64,000 bases of DNA from Streptomyces fildesensis. Lineage in GTDB: Bacteria; Actinomycetota; Actinomycetes; Streptomycetales; Streptomycetaceae. How positions within the stretch are numbered: position 1 is the first letter of the stretch; the number at the start of each line of letters is the position of its first letter. The position numbers and the translations under genes were made by a program. Under the pieces are notes generated by a model that was not told where the DNA came from, did no database searches, and was given only the letters and a program-made list of their open reading frames with translations. Below, one piece after another: positions 1-7,943 of the stretch. Where the stretch lies: NCBI RefSeq assembly GCF_016107395.1, contig NZ_JAAIKO010000004.1, positions 390,229 to 454,228 on the forward strand, given 5' to 3'.

Positions 1-130
1 GGCCGATGCCGTCGCCCATCAGCGCCTGGCGGCGCTGGACGAGGTAGATGCCGATGGCGGGGGCGGTGATGCCGACCAGGACGGCCGCGATCAGGGCCCG
101 CTGCATGAAGGCGTAGTCGAGGATGTCCAT
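1..130 (-). CDS. znuB: Zinc ABC transporter permease, ZnuB-like (partial)
   Basis: Only the first 43 codons lie in the window; the gene runs off the left edge. The translation begins MDILDYAFMQRALIAAVLVG and continues into IYLVQRRQALMGDGIG, the usual N-terminal helix and following loop of the ABC-3 (ZnuB/MntB) metal permease family. The ATG overlaps the stop of the upstream ATPase gene as ATGA, so the two are translationally coupled. It would form the membrane channel of the zinc importer with the ATPase and binding protein encoded just upstream. Zinc rather than manganese is inferred from the Zur-like boxes and the His-rich binding protein. Confidence 0.85.
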   Translation of the reverse strand, partial: MDILDYAFMQRALIAAVLVGITAPAIGIYLVQRRQALMGDGIG

Positions 131-969
131 CAGCTCAGCAGCCCCGTCCTGATCGGTTCGGCGTCGTGTGCGGCGTGCGGGTGCACATGGTCGTGGCCGG
201 GCAGCGCGTGCTGGCCGACGGCGCGCGGCGGCGGTCCGTCGTGGACGACGCAGCCGTCCCGCAGTACCACCGCGCGGTCGATCAGCGGCTCCAGCGGCCC
301 GAGCTCGTGCAGGACGAGCAGCACGGTGGCGCCGCCCGCGACCTGCTCGCGCAGGGTGCCGGCCAGGATCTCCTGGCTGGCGACGTCCACGCCCGCCATC
401 GGCTCGTCCATGATCAGCAGTTCGGGCTCCACGGCCAGCGCGCGGGCGATGAGCACCCGCTGGTGCTGCCCGCCGGACAGCGCGTTGACGGAGTCCCTGG
501 CGCGGTCGGCCATACCGACCAGCTCCAGCGCCCGGTCGACCGCCGCGCGGTCGGCCCGGCCGAGCGGCCGCAGCCGGGTACGGGCCAGCCGGCCGGCGGA
601 GACGACCTCGCGGACGGTCGCCGGCACGCCGCTCGCGGCGGTGGTGCGCTGCGGGACGTAGCCGATCCTGGCCCAGTCGCGGAAGCGCTTGAGCGGGGTG
701 CCGAACAGCTCGAGACGGCCCTCGCTGAGCGGCACCTGGCCGACGACGGCGCGGACCGCCGTCGATTTGCCCGAGCCGTTCGCGCCGAGCAGCGCGACGA
801 CCTCGCCGCGGCCGACCGCCAGGTCCACCCCGCGCAGTACGGGCCGGGATCCGAGCGAGGCCGTCGCCCCGCGCAGGGATATGACCGGGACCGGCTCCCT
901 GTCCGCCTCCGTCATGCCTGCCTCCTTCACCAGGTGCTCCGTCATCTGCTCGGTCATCGCGTCCTTCAC
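130..969 (-). CDS. znuC: Zinc ABC transporter ATP-binding protein, ZnuC-like
   Basis: This 279-residue ABC ATPase would energise zinc import at the cytoplasmic membrane. Walker A (GANGSGKST) is at about residues 62-70, the signature LSGGQ at 164-168, and Walker B with its glutamate (LLIMDEP) at 184-190, followed by an H-loop histidine near 217. A short His-containing C-terminal tail (GHDHVHPHAAH) is typical of ZnuC proteins. The start is GTG at 967-969, chosen because it overlaps the znuA stop as GTGA; internal ATGs a few codons later are alternatives. It is the middle gene of the znuA-znuC-znuB operon. Confidence 0.9.
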   Translation of the reverse strand: MKDAMTEQMTEHLVKEAGMTEADREPVPVISLRGATASLGSRPVLRGVDLAVGRGEVVALLGANGSGKSTAVRAVVGQVPLSEGRLELFGTPLKRFRDWARIGYVPQRTTAASGVPATVREVVSAGRLARTRLRPLGRADRAAVDRALELVGMADRARDSVNALSGGQHQRVLIARALAVEPELLIMDEPMAGVDVASQEILAGTLREQVAGGATVLLVLHELGPLEPLIDRAVVLRDGCVVHDGPPPRAVGQHALPGHDHVHPHAAHDAEPIRTGLLS

Positions 970-1943
970 TTGCTGCCGAGTGCCGTCTGCAGAGCCTTGA
1001 GGTTGCTCTGCTGGACCTCGAAGTAGTCGGTGCCCTTGGACTTGTCGGTGATGCCCTCGAGGGGGTCCAGTACATCGGTCTTCAGCTTCAGGTCGCCGGC
1101 CAGGGTCTTGGCGGTGGCGTTGCTGGCGAGCGTCTCGAAGAAGACCGTCGAGACGTGGTGCTTCGCGGAGAGCTGCTGCAGAGCCTTGATGCGGGCGCCG
1201 CTGGGCTCGGCCTCGGGGTCGATGCCGCCGATGGCCTCCTCGACCAGGCCGTAGCGCTCGGCGAGGTAGCCGAAGGCCGCGTGGGTGGTGATGAAGGTGT
1301 CGGAGGCGCGGTTCTTGAGACCGTCCTTGAACTGGTTGTTCAGCGCGTCCAACTTCTTGACCAGCACGTCCGTGTTCTTCTGGTACGTGGCGGCGTTGTC
1401 CGGGTCGGCCTTGGCGAGCGTGGCGTTGACGCCCTTGGCGACCTCGGCGTACTTCACCGGGTCGAGCCAGATGTGCGGGTCAGCGCCGGCCTCGCCCTCG
1501 CCCTCGCCCTCGCCGGAGTGGTTGTCGCCGGTGGTGTGCGCATGGCCGTCGACCTCGGTGCCGTGCTCCTCGAGCGTGGTCAGCGAGGCGGCGTCGGCGG
1601 TGTTCTTCACACCGGACTGCTTGACGGCCTCGTCGACGGCGGGCTGCAGGCCCTTGAGATAGACGATCACGTCGGCCTTGCCGAGGGCGGCGGTCTGCCG
1701 CGGGGTGAGCTCCAGATCGTGCGGCTCGACGCCCGGCTTGGTGAGCGCCGTCACGGCGACGTGGTCGCCGCCGATCTCCTTCGCCAGGAATTCCATGGGG
1801 TAGAAGGACGCCGTGACCTTCAGTTTCCCGCTGCTCCCCACGCCGTCCGCGGCGTCCGAAGCCGAGCAGGCACTCAGTGTGAGCAGGCCCAGGGCGGCGG
1901 TTCCGGCGACGGCGGCGGGTATCAGACGGTGGCGTTTGTTCAT
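966..1943 (-). CDS. znuA: Zinc-binding lipoprotein, ZnuA-like
   Basis: This is the extracellular solute-binding component of the zinc importer, about 325 residues. It has a lipoprotein signal with lipobox LSAC near residue 25 and a cluster A-I metal-binding fold. The metal-ligand signature PHDLELTP is present, as is the charged His/Glu-rich loop (DGHAHTTGDNHSGEGEGEG) characteristic of ZnuA. The ATG at 1941-1943 was preferred because earlier in-frame ATGs at 1952 and 1958 lie inside or beside Zur-like operators and have no ribosome site; none of the three has a strong one. It is first in an operon read toward the left edge. Confidence 0.88.
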   Translation of the reverse strand: MNKRHRLIPAAVAGTAALGLLTLSACSASDAADGVGSSGKLKVTASFYPMEFLAKEIGGDHVAVTALTKPGVEPHDLELTPRQTAALGKADVIVYLKGLQPAVDEAVKQSGVKNTADAASLTTLEEHGTEVDGHAHTTGDNHSGEGEGEGEAGADPHIWLDPVKYAEVAKGVNATLAKADPDNAATYQKNTDVLVKKLDALNNQFKDGLKNRASDTFITTHAAFGYLAERYGLVEEAIGGIDPEAEPSGARIKALQQLSAKHHVSTVFFETLASNATAKTLAGDLKLKTDVLDPLEGITDKSKGTDYFEVQQSNLKALQTALGSK

Positions 1944-1957
1944 GACACTCATTTTCA
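1943..1957. promoter_or_regulatory. Zur-like operator 2 (start-proximal)
   Basis: The 15-bp element TGACACTCATTTTCA (plus strand; minus TGAAAATGAGTGTCA) resembles the actinobacterial Zur palindrome of the TGAAAAT-n-ATTTTCA type. It abuts the znuA ATG, so binding would block initiation. It is centred 22 bp from operator 1, about two helical turns. The repressor assignment is inference from the motif and the zinc operon beside it. Confidence 0.6.
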
Positions 1958-1964
1958 TCTGAAG

Positions 1965-1979
1965 TGGAAACGATTGTCA
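1965..1979. promoter_or_regulatory. Zur-like operator 1
   Basis: TGGAAACGATTGTCA (minus strand TGACAATCGTTTCCA) is a second imperfect 15-bp palindrome of the Zur type, 22 bp centre-to-centre from operator 2. The site lies between the divergent znuA and glyS genes, much closer to znuA, so znuA is the likely target. Confidence 0.62.
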
Positions 1980-2084
1980 ATTGCCCTCGATCCCTGGAGT
2001 TCCGCCGGAACCGATTTGATATGGGGACAGGGCCCGCCGGTAACCTGGGGCAACTGACCGCTTCGTCGTACTGAAGAGAGCACC

Positions 2085-3467
2085 GTGGCCGCCGACAAGA
2101 TCGACACCATCGTCAGCCTGAGCAAGCGCCGAGGCTTCGTATTCCCGTGCAGTGAGATCTACGGCGGCTCGCGGGCCGCCTGGGACTACGGGCCGCTCGG
2201 CGTCGAGCTCAAGGAGAACATCAAGCGCCAGTGGTGGCGCTCCATGGTCACCTCGCGCGACGACGTTGTCGGACTCGACTCGTCGGTCATCCTGGCGCGC
2301 GAGGTCTGGGAGGCGTCCGGCCACGTCGCGACGTTCTCGGACCCGCTGACCGAGTGCACCTCCTGTCACAAGCGCTACCGCGCGGACCACCTGGAGGAGG
2401 CGTACGAGTCCAAGCACGGCCGTCCGCCGGCCAACGGTCTCGCCGACATCAACTGCCCGAACTGCGGCAACAAGGGCGCCTTCACGGAGCCCAAGCAGTT
2501 CTCCGGCATGCTGCAGACGCACCTCGGCCCGACCCAGGACGCGGGCTCCGTCGCGTACCTGCGGCCGGAGACCGCCCAGGGCATCTTCACCAACTTCGCC
2601 CAGGTGCAGACGACCTCGCGCAAGAAGCCGCCGTTCGGTATCGCCCAGACCGGCAAGAGCTTCCGCAACGAGATCACGCCCGGCAACTTCATCTTCAGGA
2701 CCCGTGAGTTCGAGCAGATGGAGATGGAGTTCTTCGTCAAGCCGGGCGAGGACGAGCAGTGGCACGAGTACTGGATGGAGCAGCGCTGGAACTGGTACAC
2801 CGGCCTGGGCCTCAACCCGGACAACATGCGCTGGTTCGAGCACGCCAAGGAGAAGCTGTCCCACTACTCGAAGCGCACCACTGACATCGAGTACCGCTTC
2901 AACTTCGGCGGCAACGAGTTCTCCGAGCTGGAGGGTGTGGCCAACCGCACCGACTTCGACCTCAAGGCGCACTCCGAGGCCTCCGGCCAGGACCTCTCGT
3001 ACTTCGACCAGGAGGCCGGCGAGCGCTGGTTCCCGTACGTCATCGAGCCGGCGGCGGGCGTGAACCGCGCCATGCTCGCCTTCATGCTCGACGCGTACAA
3101 CGAGGACGAGGCGCCCAACGCCAAGGGCGTCATGGAGAAGCGCACGGTCATGCGCCTCGACCCGCGCCTGGCGCCGGTCAAGGTCGCCGTCCTGCCGCTG
3201 TCCCGCAACCCGCAGCTCTCGCCGAAGGCCAAGGGCCTGGCGACCGACCTGCGGAAGAACTGGAACATCGAGTTCGACGACGCGGGTGCCATCGGCCGCC
3301 GCTACCGTCGTCAGGACGAGATCGGTACGCCGTTCTGCGTCACCGTCGACTTCGACACCCTCGACGACAACGCGGTGACGGTGCGCGAGCGCGACACCAT
3401 GAAGCAGGAGCGCGTGTCGCTGGACCAGATCCAGTCGTACCTGGGTGGCCGACTGCTCGGCTGCTAG
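2085..3467 (+). CDS. glyS: Glycyl-tRNA synthetase (class II, alpha2 type)
   Basis: It charges tRNA-Gly with glycine in the cytosol and is essential. The 460-residue protein has the bacterial/eukaryotic single-chain GlyRS layout. An N-terminal stretch carries [12 protein letters not shown], followed by an inserted zinc-like element with two CxxC pairs (CTSCHKRY and NCPNCG) around residues 90-140. Motif 2 ([20 protein letters not shown]) is near residues 190-210, and a C-terminal anticodon-binding domain contains [10 protein letters not shown]. The GTG at 2085-2087 follows a GAAGAGAG ribosome site with good spacing. It is divergent from znuA and ends just before a strong hairpin. Confidence 0.97.
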   Translation: MAADKIDTIVSLSKRRGFVFPCSEIYGGSRAAWDYGPLGVELKENIKRQWWRSMVTSRDDVVGLDSSVILAREVWEASGHVATFSDPLTECTSCHKRYRADHLEEAYESKHGRPPANGLADINCPNCGNKGAFTEPKQFSGMLQTHLGPTQDAGSVAYLRPETAQGIFTNFAQVQTTSRKKPPFGIAQTGKSFRNEITPGNFIFRTREFEQMEMEFFVKPGEDEQWHEYWMEQRWNWYTGLGLNPDNMRWFEHAKEKLSHYSKRTTDIEYRFNFGGNEFSELEGVANRTDFDLKAHSEASGQDLSYFDQEAGERWFPYVIEPAAGVNRAMLAFMLDAYNEDEAPNAKGVMEKRTVMRLDPRLAPVKVAVLPLSRNPQLSPKAKGLATDLRKNWNIEFDDAGAIGRRYRRQDEIGTPFCVTVDFDTLDDNAVTVRERDTMKQERVSLDQIQSYLGGRLLGC

Positions 3468-3491
3468 GGCGGGTTGCACAAGGTTCGCCGC

Positions 3492-3532
3492 AAACGCCGG
3501 CGGGGCTGGAAATTCCAGCCCCGCCGGCGTTT
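3492..3532. terminator. Strong hairpin terminator after glyS
   Basis: Two 20-base arms (AAACGCCGGCGGGGCTGGAA and its reverse complement) surround a single central A, giving a near-perfect stem of very high GC. The A-rich left and T-rich right flanks let it act in both directions. It sits 24 bp after the glyS stop and before the convergent membrane gene. Confidence 0.85.
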
Positions 3533-3548
3533 GCGTTTGCGTGTGCGG

Positions 3549-3592
3549 ACGCATGAACTGAGCCCCAGCGTCAGCTGGGGGAGTTCGTGCGT
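3549..3592. terminator. Hairpin overlapping the end of the convergent membrane gene
   Basis: An inner stem CCCCAGC/GCTGGGG with loop GTCA is extended by an 11-bp outer stem (ACGCATGAACT against AGTTCGTGCGT, one G-U pair). The loop contains the stop codon of the minus-strand gene ending at 3571. This looks like a second terminator or a 3'-end stabilising structure. Confidence 0.6.
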
Positions 3593-4062
3593 GCGGACGC
3601 CCGTACGGCCAGTGCCGCGCACAGCGCGGCCAGCGGCAGTTCGAGGCAGGCCGCCATCAGGAGCGCGGATGCGATATCTGCTCCAGGGGCGGCCGTCGTG
3701 ACGTCGAACCAGGCGTCGACGACCAGCAGCATCGCGGTGGCGGCCGCCGCGAGACCGCGGCGGTGGTCGCGGCGGCGCAGGAGCAGGCCGGTGCCGATGA
3801 GGCCGACGGCCTCCAGGGCGTCCAGGCCCACCCAGGCGGTCGACCAGTGGGACGCCTGCGCGGTGTCCGGGAGCGAGGTCGCGAGGATGAACAGCCAGGG
3901 GACCAGGGCCAGTCCGAGCGCGATCAGGACGTAGCCGAGCGGTCTGGGGCGGCGCGGCTCCGGCTCCGGGACGGCGTACAACTCGATGATCTCGGCGCCG
4001 GTGCCGCCGTGCACGGTGGCGGTCGGACGGATCCGGGTGGCCGGCATCTCCAGGACGGACAT
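3571..4062 (-). CDS. Hypothetical four-helix membrane protein
   Basis: This is a 163-residue protein of unknown function. The N-terminal 40 residues are soluble (MSVLEMPATRIRPTATVHGG onward). About four hydrophobic segments follow: LGYVLIALGLALVPWLFILA, a segment around WVGLDALEAVGLIGTGLLL, AAATAMLLVVDAWFDVTTA and the C-terminal LLMAACLELPLAALCAALAV. ATG at 4062 was chosen because AAGGAG lies about 9 bp upstream; an in-frame extension further upstream has no ribosome site. It converges on glyS and is divergent from the histidine kinase gene, so it may share a control region with the two-component system. Confidence 0.8.
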   Translation of the reverse strand: MSVLEMPATRIRPTATVHGGTGAEIIELYAVPEPEPRRPRPLGYVLIALGLALVPWLFILATSLPDTAQASHWSTAWVGLDALEAVGLIGTGLLLRRRDHRRGLAAAATAMLLVVDAWFDVTTAAPGADIASALLMAACLELPLAALCAALAVRASARTNSPS

Positions 4063-4231
4063 GGTGGTGAACTCCTTCCGGACCCGGCGGTCGGGTACGG
4101 GAACCAGCCTCGTCGCCGGACCCGCGCAGGTCAGTAACGCCCGGGACCGACCTGTGGTGGTGCTGGCCATACCCCGAGAACGGACCCCTACGGGATGCAC
4201 ACCACCCCACCTGGGGCTCTACGGTGAGCGC

Positions 4232-5476
4232 ATGGCATCAACAGGGCCGCTGCGGCGTGCACTCCAGCAGGCCGCCGCATACGCCCCGTGGTCGGCCTGG
4301 GCATGGCGGAACACGGCGTTCGTCACGGCGGGCGTGCCGCTGGCCGGGGTGAGCGCGCTGCTGATCTTCGACCTCGTGACGGACTGGCGGTCGGTGATCC
4401 TGCTGCCCGCGCTGCCCCTGGTGTGCGGCCCGCTGACGATGCTGCAGCGCAGCCGGTTCTGGTCGCTGCTGGGGCTGACCGTCCCCCGGGTGCCGCGGGC
4501 GAGCCCCTGGTACACCCCGCGCGGCGCCTGGCGGTGGCTGCGCTCGGAGGCGACCTGGCGGCAGTTGGGCTACCACCTGCTGGCCGCCCCGCTGGCGGCG
4601 GCCGGAGCGGTGCTCGTCGTCTGCTCCTGGGTCGCGGGGATCTTCGGCGCGCTGGTCTTCTCCTGGGTGTGGGCGCTGCCGGCCGAGGACCGGCTGCCCG
4701 GCTGGACCGAGCGGTACACGCTCGTCACCGCCGCCGGGGTCGTCCTGCTGCTCGTGGCGCCCTTCCTGGCCGCCGCCGTCACCCGGCTCGACACCTCGGC
4801 CGCCGCCGCGCTGCTGGGGCCCAACCGGGCCGGGGAACTGCGGCGCCGCGTCGAGGACCTCGCCGAGAGCCGGGCGGGAGTGGTGGACGCCGCGGACGCC
4901 GAACGCCGCCGGATCGAACGCGATCTGCACGACGGCGCGCAGCAGCGGCTGGTCTCCCTCGCGATGAACCTCGGCCTGGCCCGCGCCACCCTCAAGGACC
5001 TGCCGCCCGAGGCGCGCCGGGTGATCGACGAGGCGCACCGCGAGGCGAAGGAAGCCATCGAGGAACTCAGCAACCTGGTGCGCGGGCTGCATCCGGCCGT
5101 CCTGGACGACCGGGGCCTGGACGCGGCACTGTCGGGTGTCGCCGCGCGGGCGCCGCTGCCCGTCCATCTGAAGGTGGACATGGAGCGGCGGGCGTCGCCC
5201 ACCGTGGAGGCCGTCGCGTACTTCGTGGTCTCCGAGGCGCTCGCGAACGTCGCCAAGCACGCCCGCGCGGAGCGGGTGGACGTCGAGGTGCGGTGCCGCG
5301 GGGACGTGCTGCGGGTGACCGTCACCGACGACGGGATCGGCGGCGCGGACGTGGCGGGCGGTACCGGCCTGGCCGGGCTCGCGCAGCGCGTCGGCTCCGT
5401 CGACGGATCCATCGGAATCAGCAGCCCCGCCGGGGGCCCGACCATCATCACTGTGGAGTTGCCGTGCGGGCTGTAA
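4232..5476 (+). CDS. Two-component sensor histidine kinase, NarL-partner (HisKA_3) type
   Basis: This 414-residue membrane sensor kinase has an N-terminal half with four to five hydrophobic segments and no obvious extracellular ligand domain, resembling the Streptomyces PspC/DUF-type sensor kinases. The phospho-acceptor motif DLHDGAQQRLVSLAMNLGLA carries His at about residue 233. A HATPase_c domain follows, with N-box EALANVAKHA and G-boxes VTDDGIGG and GTGLAGL. ATG at 4232 was chosen because it matches the start of the hydrophobic domain. Its stop overlaps the response regulator start by 13 bp, so the pair is co-translated. The signal is unknown. Confidence 0.92.
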   Translation: MASTGPLRRALQQAAAYAPWSAWAWRNTAFVTAGVPLAGVSALLIFDLVTDWRSVILLPALPLVCGPLTMLQRSRFWSLLGLTVPRVPRASPWYTPRGAWRWLRSEATWRQLGYHLLAAPLAAAGAVLVVCSWVAGIFGALVFSWVWALPAEDRLPGWTERYTLVTAAGVVLLLVAPFLAAAVTRLDTSAAAALLGPNRAGELRRRVEDLAESRAGVVDAADAERRRIERDLHDGAQQRLVSLAMNLGLARATLKDLPPEARRVIDEAHREAKEAIEELSNLVRGLHPAVLDDRGLDAALSGVAARAPLPVHLKVDMERRASPTVEAVAYFVVSEALANVAKHARAERVDVEVRCRGDVLRVTVTDDGIGGADVAGGTGLAGLAQRVGSVDGSIGISSPAGGPTIITVELPCGL

Positions 5477-6108
5477 TCGCCGAGGACTCGATCCTGTTGC
5501 GCATCGGACTGGTCAAGGTCCTGGAGACCGCGGGCTTCGAGGTCGCCGCCGAAGTGGGCGACGCCGAGGCCCTGCTGACGGCCGTCGACGAGCACCGGCC
5601 GCAACTGGCACTGGTGGACGTCAGGATGCCGCCCGGCTTCACCGACGAGGGCGTACGGGCCGCCCTGATGATCCGCCGGCAGTGGCCGGACACCGCGGTC
5701 CTGCTGCTCTCCCAGTTCGTCGAGGAGCGGTACGCGGCCGACCTGCTGTCGTCCCACGGCGGCGGTATCGGCTACCTGCTCAAGCAACGGGTCGCGGACG
5801 TCGAGGAGTTCATCGACGCGCTGCGCCGCGTCGCGAACGGCGGCACCGCGCTCGACCCGCAGGTCGTCGCGCAGCTTCTGCTGCGCCGCAACTCCGACCC
5901 GCTGGAGCGGCTGACGCCGCGCGAGCGCGAAGTGCTCTCGCTGATGGCGGAGGGGCGCTCCAACGCGGGCATCGCCGAGCAACTGGTGGTCAGCGAGAGC
6001 GCGGTCGCCAAGCACATCAACAACATCTTCGCGAAACTCGATCTGCCGGTGGCGGACGGGGATCACCGGCGGGTGCTTGCTGTGCTGCGGTTCCTGGAGG
6101 GGGCGTGA
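5464..6108 (+). CDS. Response regulator, NarL/LuxR family
   Basis: The 214-residue protein is the cognate regulator of the kinase just upstream. The receiver domain spans residues 1-120, with acidic pair E7/D8, phospho-acceptor D52 in LVDVRMP and conserved K in the YLLKQRV segment. A LuxR-type HTH lies at about residues 150-200 (LTPREREVLSLMAEGRSNAGIAEQLVVSESAVAKH, read here in two parts). The start is GTG at 5464, the only start that preserves the receiver beta-1 strand (RAVIAED). Its stop overlaps the DUF4097 gene start, suggesting a three-gene transcript. Confidence 0.93.
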   Translation: MRAVIAEDSILLRIGLVKVLETAGFEVAAEVGDAEALLTAVDEHRPQLALVDVRMPPGFTDEGVRAALMIRRQWPDTAVLLLSQFVEERYAADLLSSHGGGIGYLLKQRVADVEEFIDALRRVANGGTALDPQVVAQLLLRRNSDPLERLTPREREVLSLMAEGRSNAGIAEQLVVSESAVAKHINNIFAKLDLPVADGDHRRVLAVLRFLEGA

Positions 6109-6962
6109 CGGTCCCGGAGGGGAGCCCTTCGAATCCCCGGAAGCCCCGCAAGCATCGTGCGGCTTGGTTGGTGGTCGCGGTGATCAGCGCGCTGTTCATC
6201 GTGTCGCCGATGGCCGTGGAGACCTGGGCGTACTTCGGCGGGCACCGGCCCGGACCGACGGAGTCGCTCGAGGTCCCGCCCGGGGGAGGGCGGGTCCAGC
6301 GGTTGCAGGTGGACGCGGGCAACGCGTCGGTGACGGTGCGGCCCGGTCCTGCCGGTCAGGTGCGGGTCCGCCAGACGCTGATCTGGTCGACGACGAAGCC
6401 GCAGGTCAGGAAGGTGTGGGACGGCAGCGTGCTGAAGGTGCAGGCGGAGTGCCCCGGCTGGTGGTCGCTGACCGGCCTGGACTGCTCGGTGAAGCTGGAG
6501 TTCGACGTCCCGCCGGAGATCGAGATCCAGGTCGTGGGCACCTCGGGATCCACGGACGTGCGCGGCACCACCGGCCGCCTGGACCTGACGAGCACCTCAG
6601 GGTCCACGACCCTGACCGACGTCGGCGGCACCATCTGGGCCCGCACCGGATCGGGCGCGCTCGAGGGCACCGGGCTCTCCTCCCGGACGGCGGACGTGGG
6701 GGCGAACTCCGGTTCGCTGGACCTGGCGTTCACCTCGGCCCCGGACAAGGTGACGGCGAAGGTGGGCTCGGGCGCCGTGACGATCGGCGTCCCGCCGGGT
6801 TCCCACTACCAGGTGGTCGGGCGCAGCGGGAGCGGGTCGCGGGAGTATGCGGCGGGGCTGGAGGAGAGCACGTCGCCGCGGATCATCGACGCGACGGCGG
6901 GGTCGGGGTCGGTGGATGTCGACTATGTGGGTGGGGTACCGGAGGTTCCGGGAGCGTCCTGA
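6105..6962 (+). CDS. DUF4097-type membrane-anchored beta-helix protein
   Basis: This 285-residue protein has a short cationic N-terminus (PRKPRKHR) and one transmembrane segment (AAWLVVAVISALFIVSPMAV) at about residues 19-38. A Gly/Ser/Thr-rich C-terminal region repeats short strands such as GSTDVRGTTGRLDLTSTSGS, typical of the DUF4097 parallel-beta repeat. The bulk is probably extracytoplasmic. GTG at 6105 overlaps the regulator stop as GTGA and has GGAGG upstream. Cotranscription with the two-component genes suggests an envelope-stress or accessory role, but the function is not known. The last 40 bp overlap the convergent TetR gene. Confidence 0.82.
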   Translation: MTVPEGSPSNPRKPRKHRAAWLVVAVISALFIVSPMAVETWAYFGGHRPGPTESLEVPPGGGRVQRLQVDAGNASVTVRPGPAGQVRVRQTLIWSTTKPQVRKVWDGSVLKVQAECPGWWSLTGLDCSVKLEFDVPPEIEIQVVGTSGSTDVRGTTGRLDLTSTSGSTTLTDVGGTIWARTGSGALEGTGLSSRTADVGANSGSLDLAFTSAPDKVTAKVGSGAVTIGVPPGSHYQVVGRSGSGSREYAAGLEESTSPRIIDATAGSGSVDVDYVGGVPEVPGAS

Positions 6963-7555
6963 GGGCGGAGTCCGGTCAGCAGGAGGTCGCAGACCGCGTC
7001 GAAGGCGGTATCGATGCCGGGCTGCGACCACTCGGCCGCGTACACCGGGTCGTGGAAGCGGCCGGTGGCGTCCCAGATGGCGCGGGCGATGGTGGAGGGG
7101 TCGGTGGACTCGGGGAGGAAGAATTCGCCGCGTGCGAGGCCGCCGCTGACGATGGTTGAGAGTTGGCCCACGAGGTCCTCGACGTGCTGGGCGACCACGG
7201 CGCTGGCCTCGCTCGCGAGTGCCAGGTACGTCGCGAACAGCTCCGGGTCGCCGCCGGCCTTGCGGCGCTTCGCCGCGAACAGCTCCGTCAGCCACTGGCG
7301 CAGCCGTTCGGGCGCGGGGTGCGGGGCGGTGGTGATGGCGGCGAGCGTGGCGTGCGACTGGTCCAGCCAGCGCTGGGTGACGGCCTCGCGGAGGGCGGCC
7401 TTGCTGGCGAAGTGCCGGTAGACGGTCCCGTGACTGACGCCCAGGGCCCGCGCGACGTCCACGACGGTGGCCTTGGCGGGGCCGTAGCGGCGGAGCACGT
7501 CCTCGGTGGCTTCGAGGATGCGGTCGGTGGTGAGCGTCCGGGGCGGGGGCGGCAT
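6923..7555 (-). CDS. TetR/AcrR family transcriptional regulator
   Basis: A 210-residue repressor-type protein. The N-terminal HTH spans about residues 10-55 (TTDRILEATEDVLRRYG, then VVDVARALGVSHGTVYRHFA), and the C-terminal ligand domain has the TetR_C layout seen in SCO-type regulators (AIWDATGRFHDPVY). ATG at 7555 fits the family; upstream in-frame extension runs through low-complexity DNA and an inverted repeat. Targets are unknown. The large inverted repeat at 7619-7695 lies directly upstream and the aldo/keto reductase gene is the next gene on the same strand. Confidence 0.9.
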   Translation of the reverse strand: MPPPPRTLTTDRILEATEDVLRRYGPAKATVVDVARALGVSHGTVYRHFASKAALREAVTQRWLDQSHATLAAITTAPHPAPERLRQWLTELFAAKRRKAGGDPELFATYLALASEASAVVAQHVEDLVGQLSTIVSGGLARGEFFLPESTDPSTIARAIWDATGRFHDPVYAAEWSQPGIDTAFDAVCDLLLTGLRPQDAPGTSGTPPT

Positions 7556-7618
7556 GGGGGGCCTTTCGGTACGGGGTGCTACGTCCCCAGTGTGGGGGGT
7601 GCGGGGACCGGGCCCTCC

Positions 7619-7695
7619 GGGGGAGGGGTCCGAAATCGTATATTTACGAGCCTGGCGGCTCACAAATACACGGCAGCATTTCGGACCCCTCCCCC
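7619..7695. repeat. Nested 77-bp inverted repeat upstream of tetR
   Basis: The outer arms GGGGGAGGGGTCCGAAAT (7619-7636) and its exact reverse complement (7678-7695) are 18 bp and perfect. An inner pair, TATTTACGAGCC (7641-7652) and GGCTCACAAATA (7657-7668), matches at 10 of 12 positions around a TGGC loop. The whole could fold into one long hairpin. It could be a regulatory cruciform, a terminator or a miniature palindromic element. Confidence 0.75.
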
Positions 7696-7751
7696 TGCGG
7701 CCCCGTCCCCCTCACGTCACAACAGGTCCGTCCGGCCCGGCGCCCGAAGTC

Positions 7752-7894
7752 CGCCGCAGGCGCAATGGTGTGGCAGGGGCCGACGTACTTGCGGGGGTGC
7801 GGGTGGTGTCTGTGGCGTGGATTCGTGACGGCGGTGGTGGGGGCACCCCCGGCCGAAGGTTGGGGGAGGGTGGGGATGCCCGCCGCAGGCGCAA
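7752..7894. repeat. Imperfect direct repeats with CGCCGCAGGCGCAA core
   Basis: Two copies, at 7752-7765 and 7881-7894, are identical over 14 bp, and the following roughly 25 bp are similar. On the minus strand the core reads TTGCGCCTGCGGCG, a motif I believe is common between Streptomyces genes. No function is assigned. Confidence 0.5.
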
Positions 7895-7943
7895 CGGCGC
7901 TGCTGGCGCCGAGGTCACCGCACCACCGCCGGAGGCGGGAGGG

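Larger units (their letters stand above)
7556..7943. other. 388-bp gene-free stretch with repeats
   Basis: No reading frame here has a ribosome site or family resemblance. The stretch holds a 77-bp inverted repeat (7619-7695), two copies of CGCCGCAGGCGCAA (7752-7765 and 7881-7894) within longer imperfect direct repeats, and a G/C-rich stem around 7839-7870. The tail before 7943 is the 3' flank of the aldo/keto reductase gene. Confidence 0.6.

Noticed and set aside
1977..3554. Long minus-strand frame opposite glyS
   Set aside because: Low-complexity Arg/Val/Leu/Gly translation complementary to a textbook GlyRS; no motif and no start signal.
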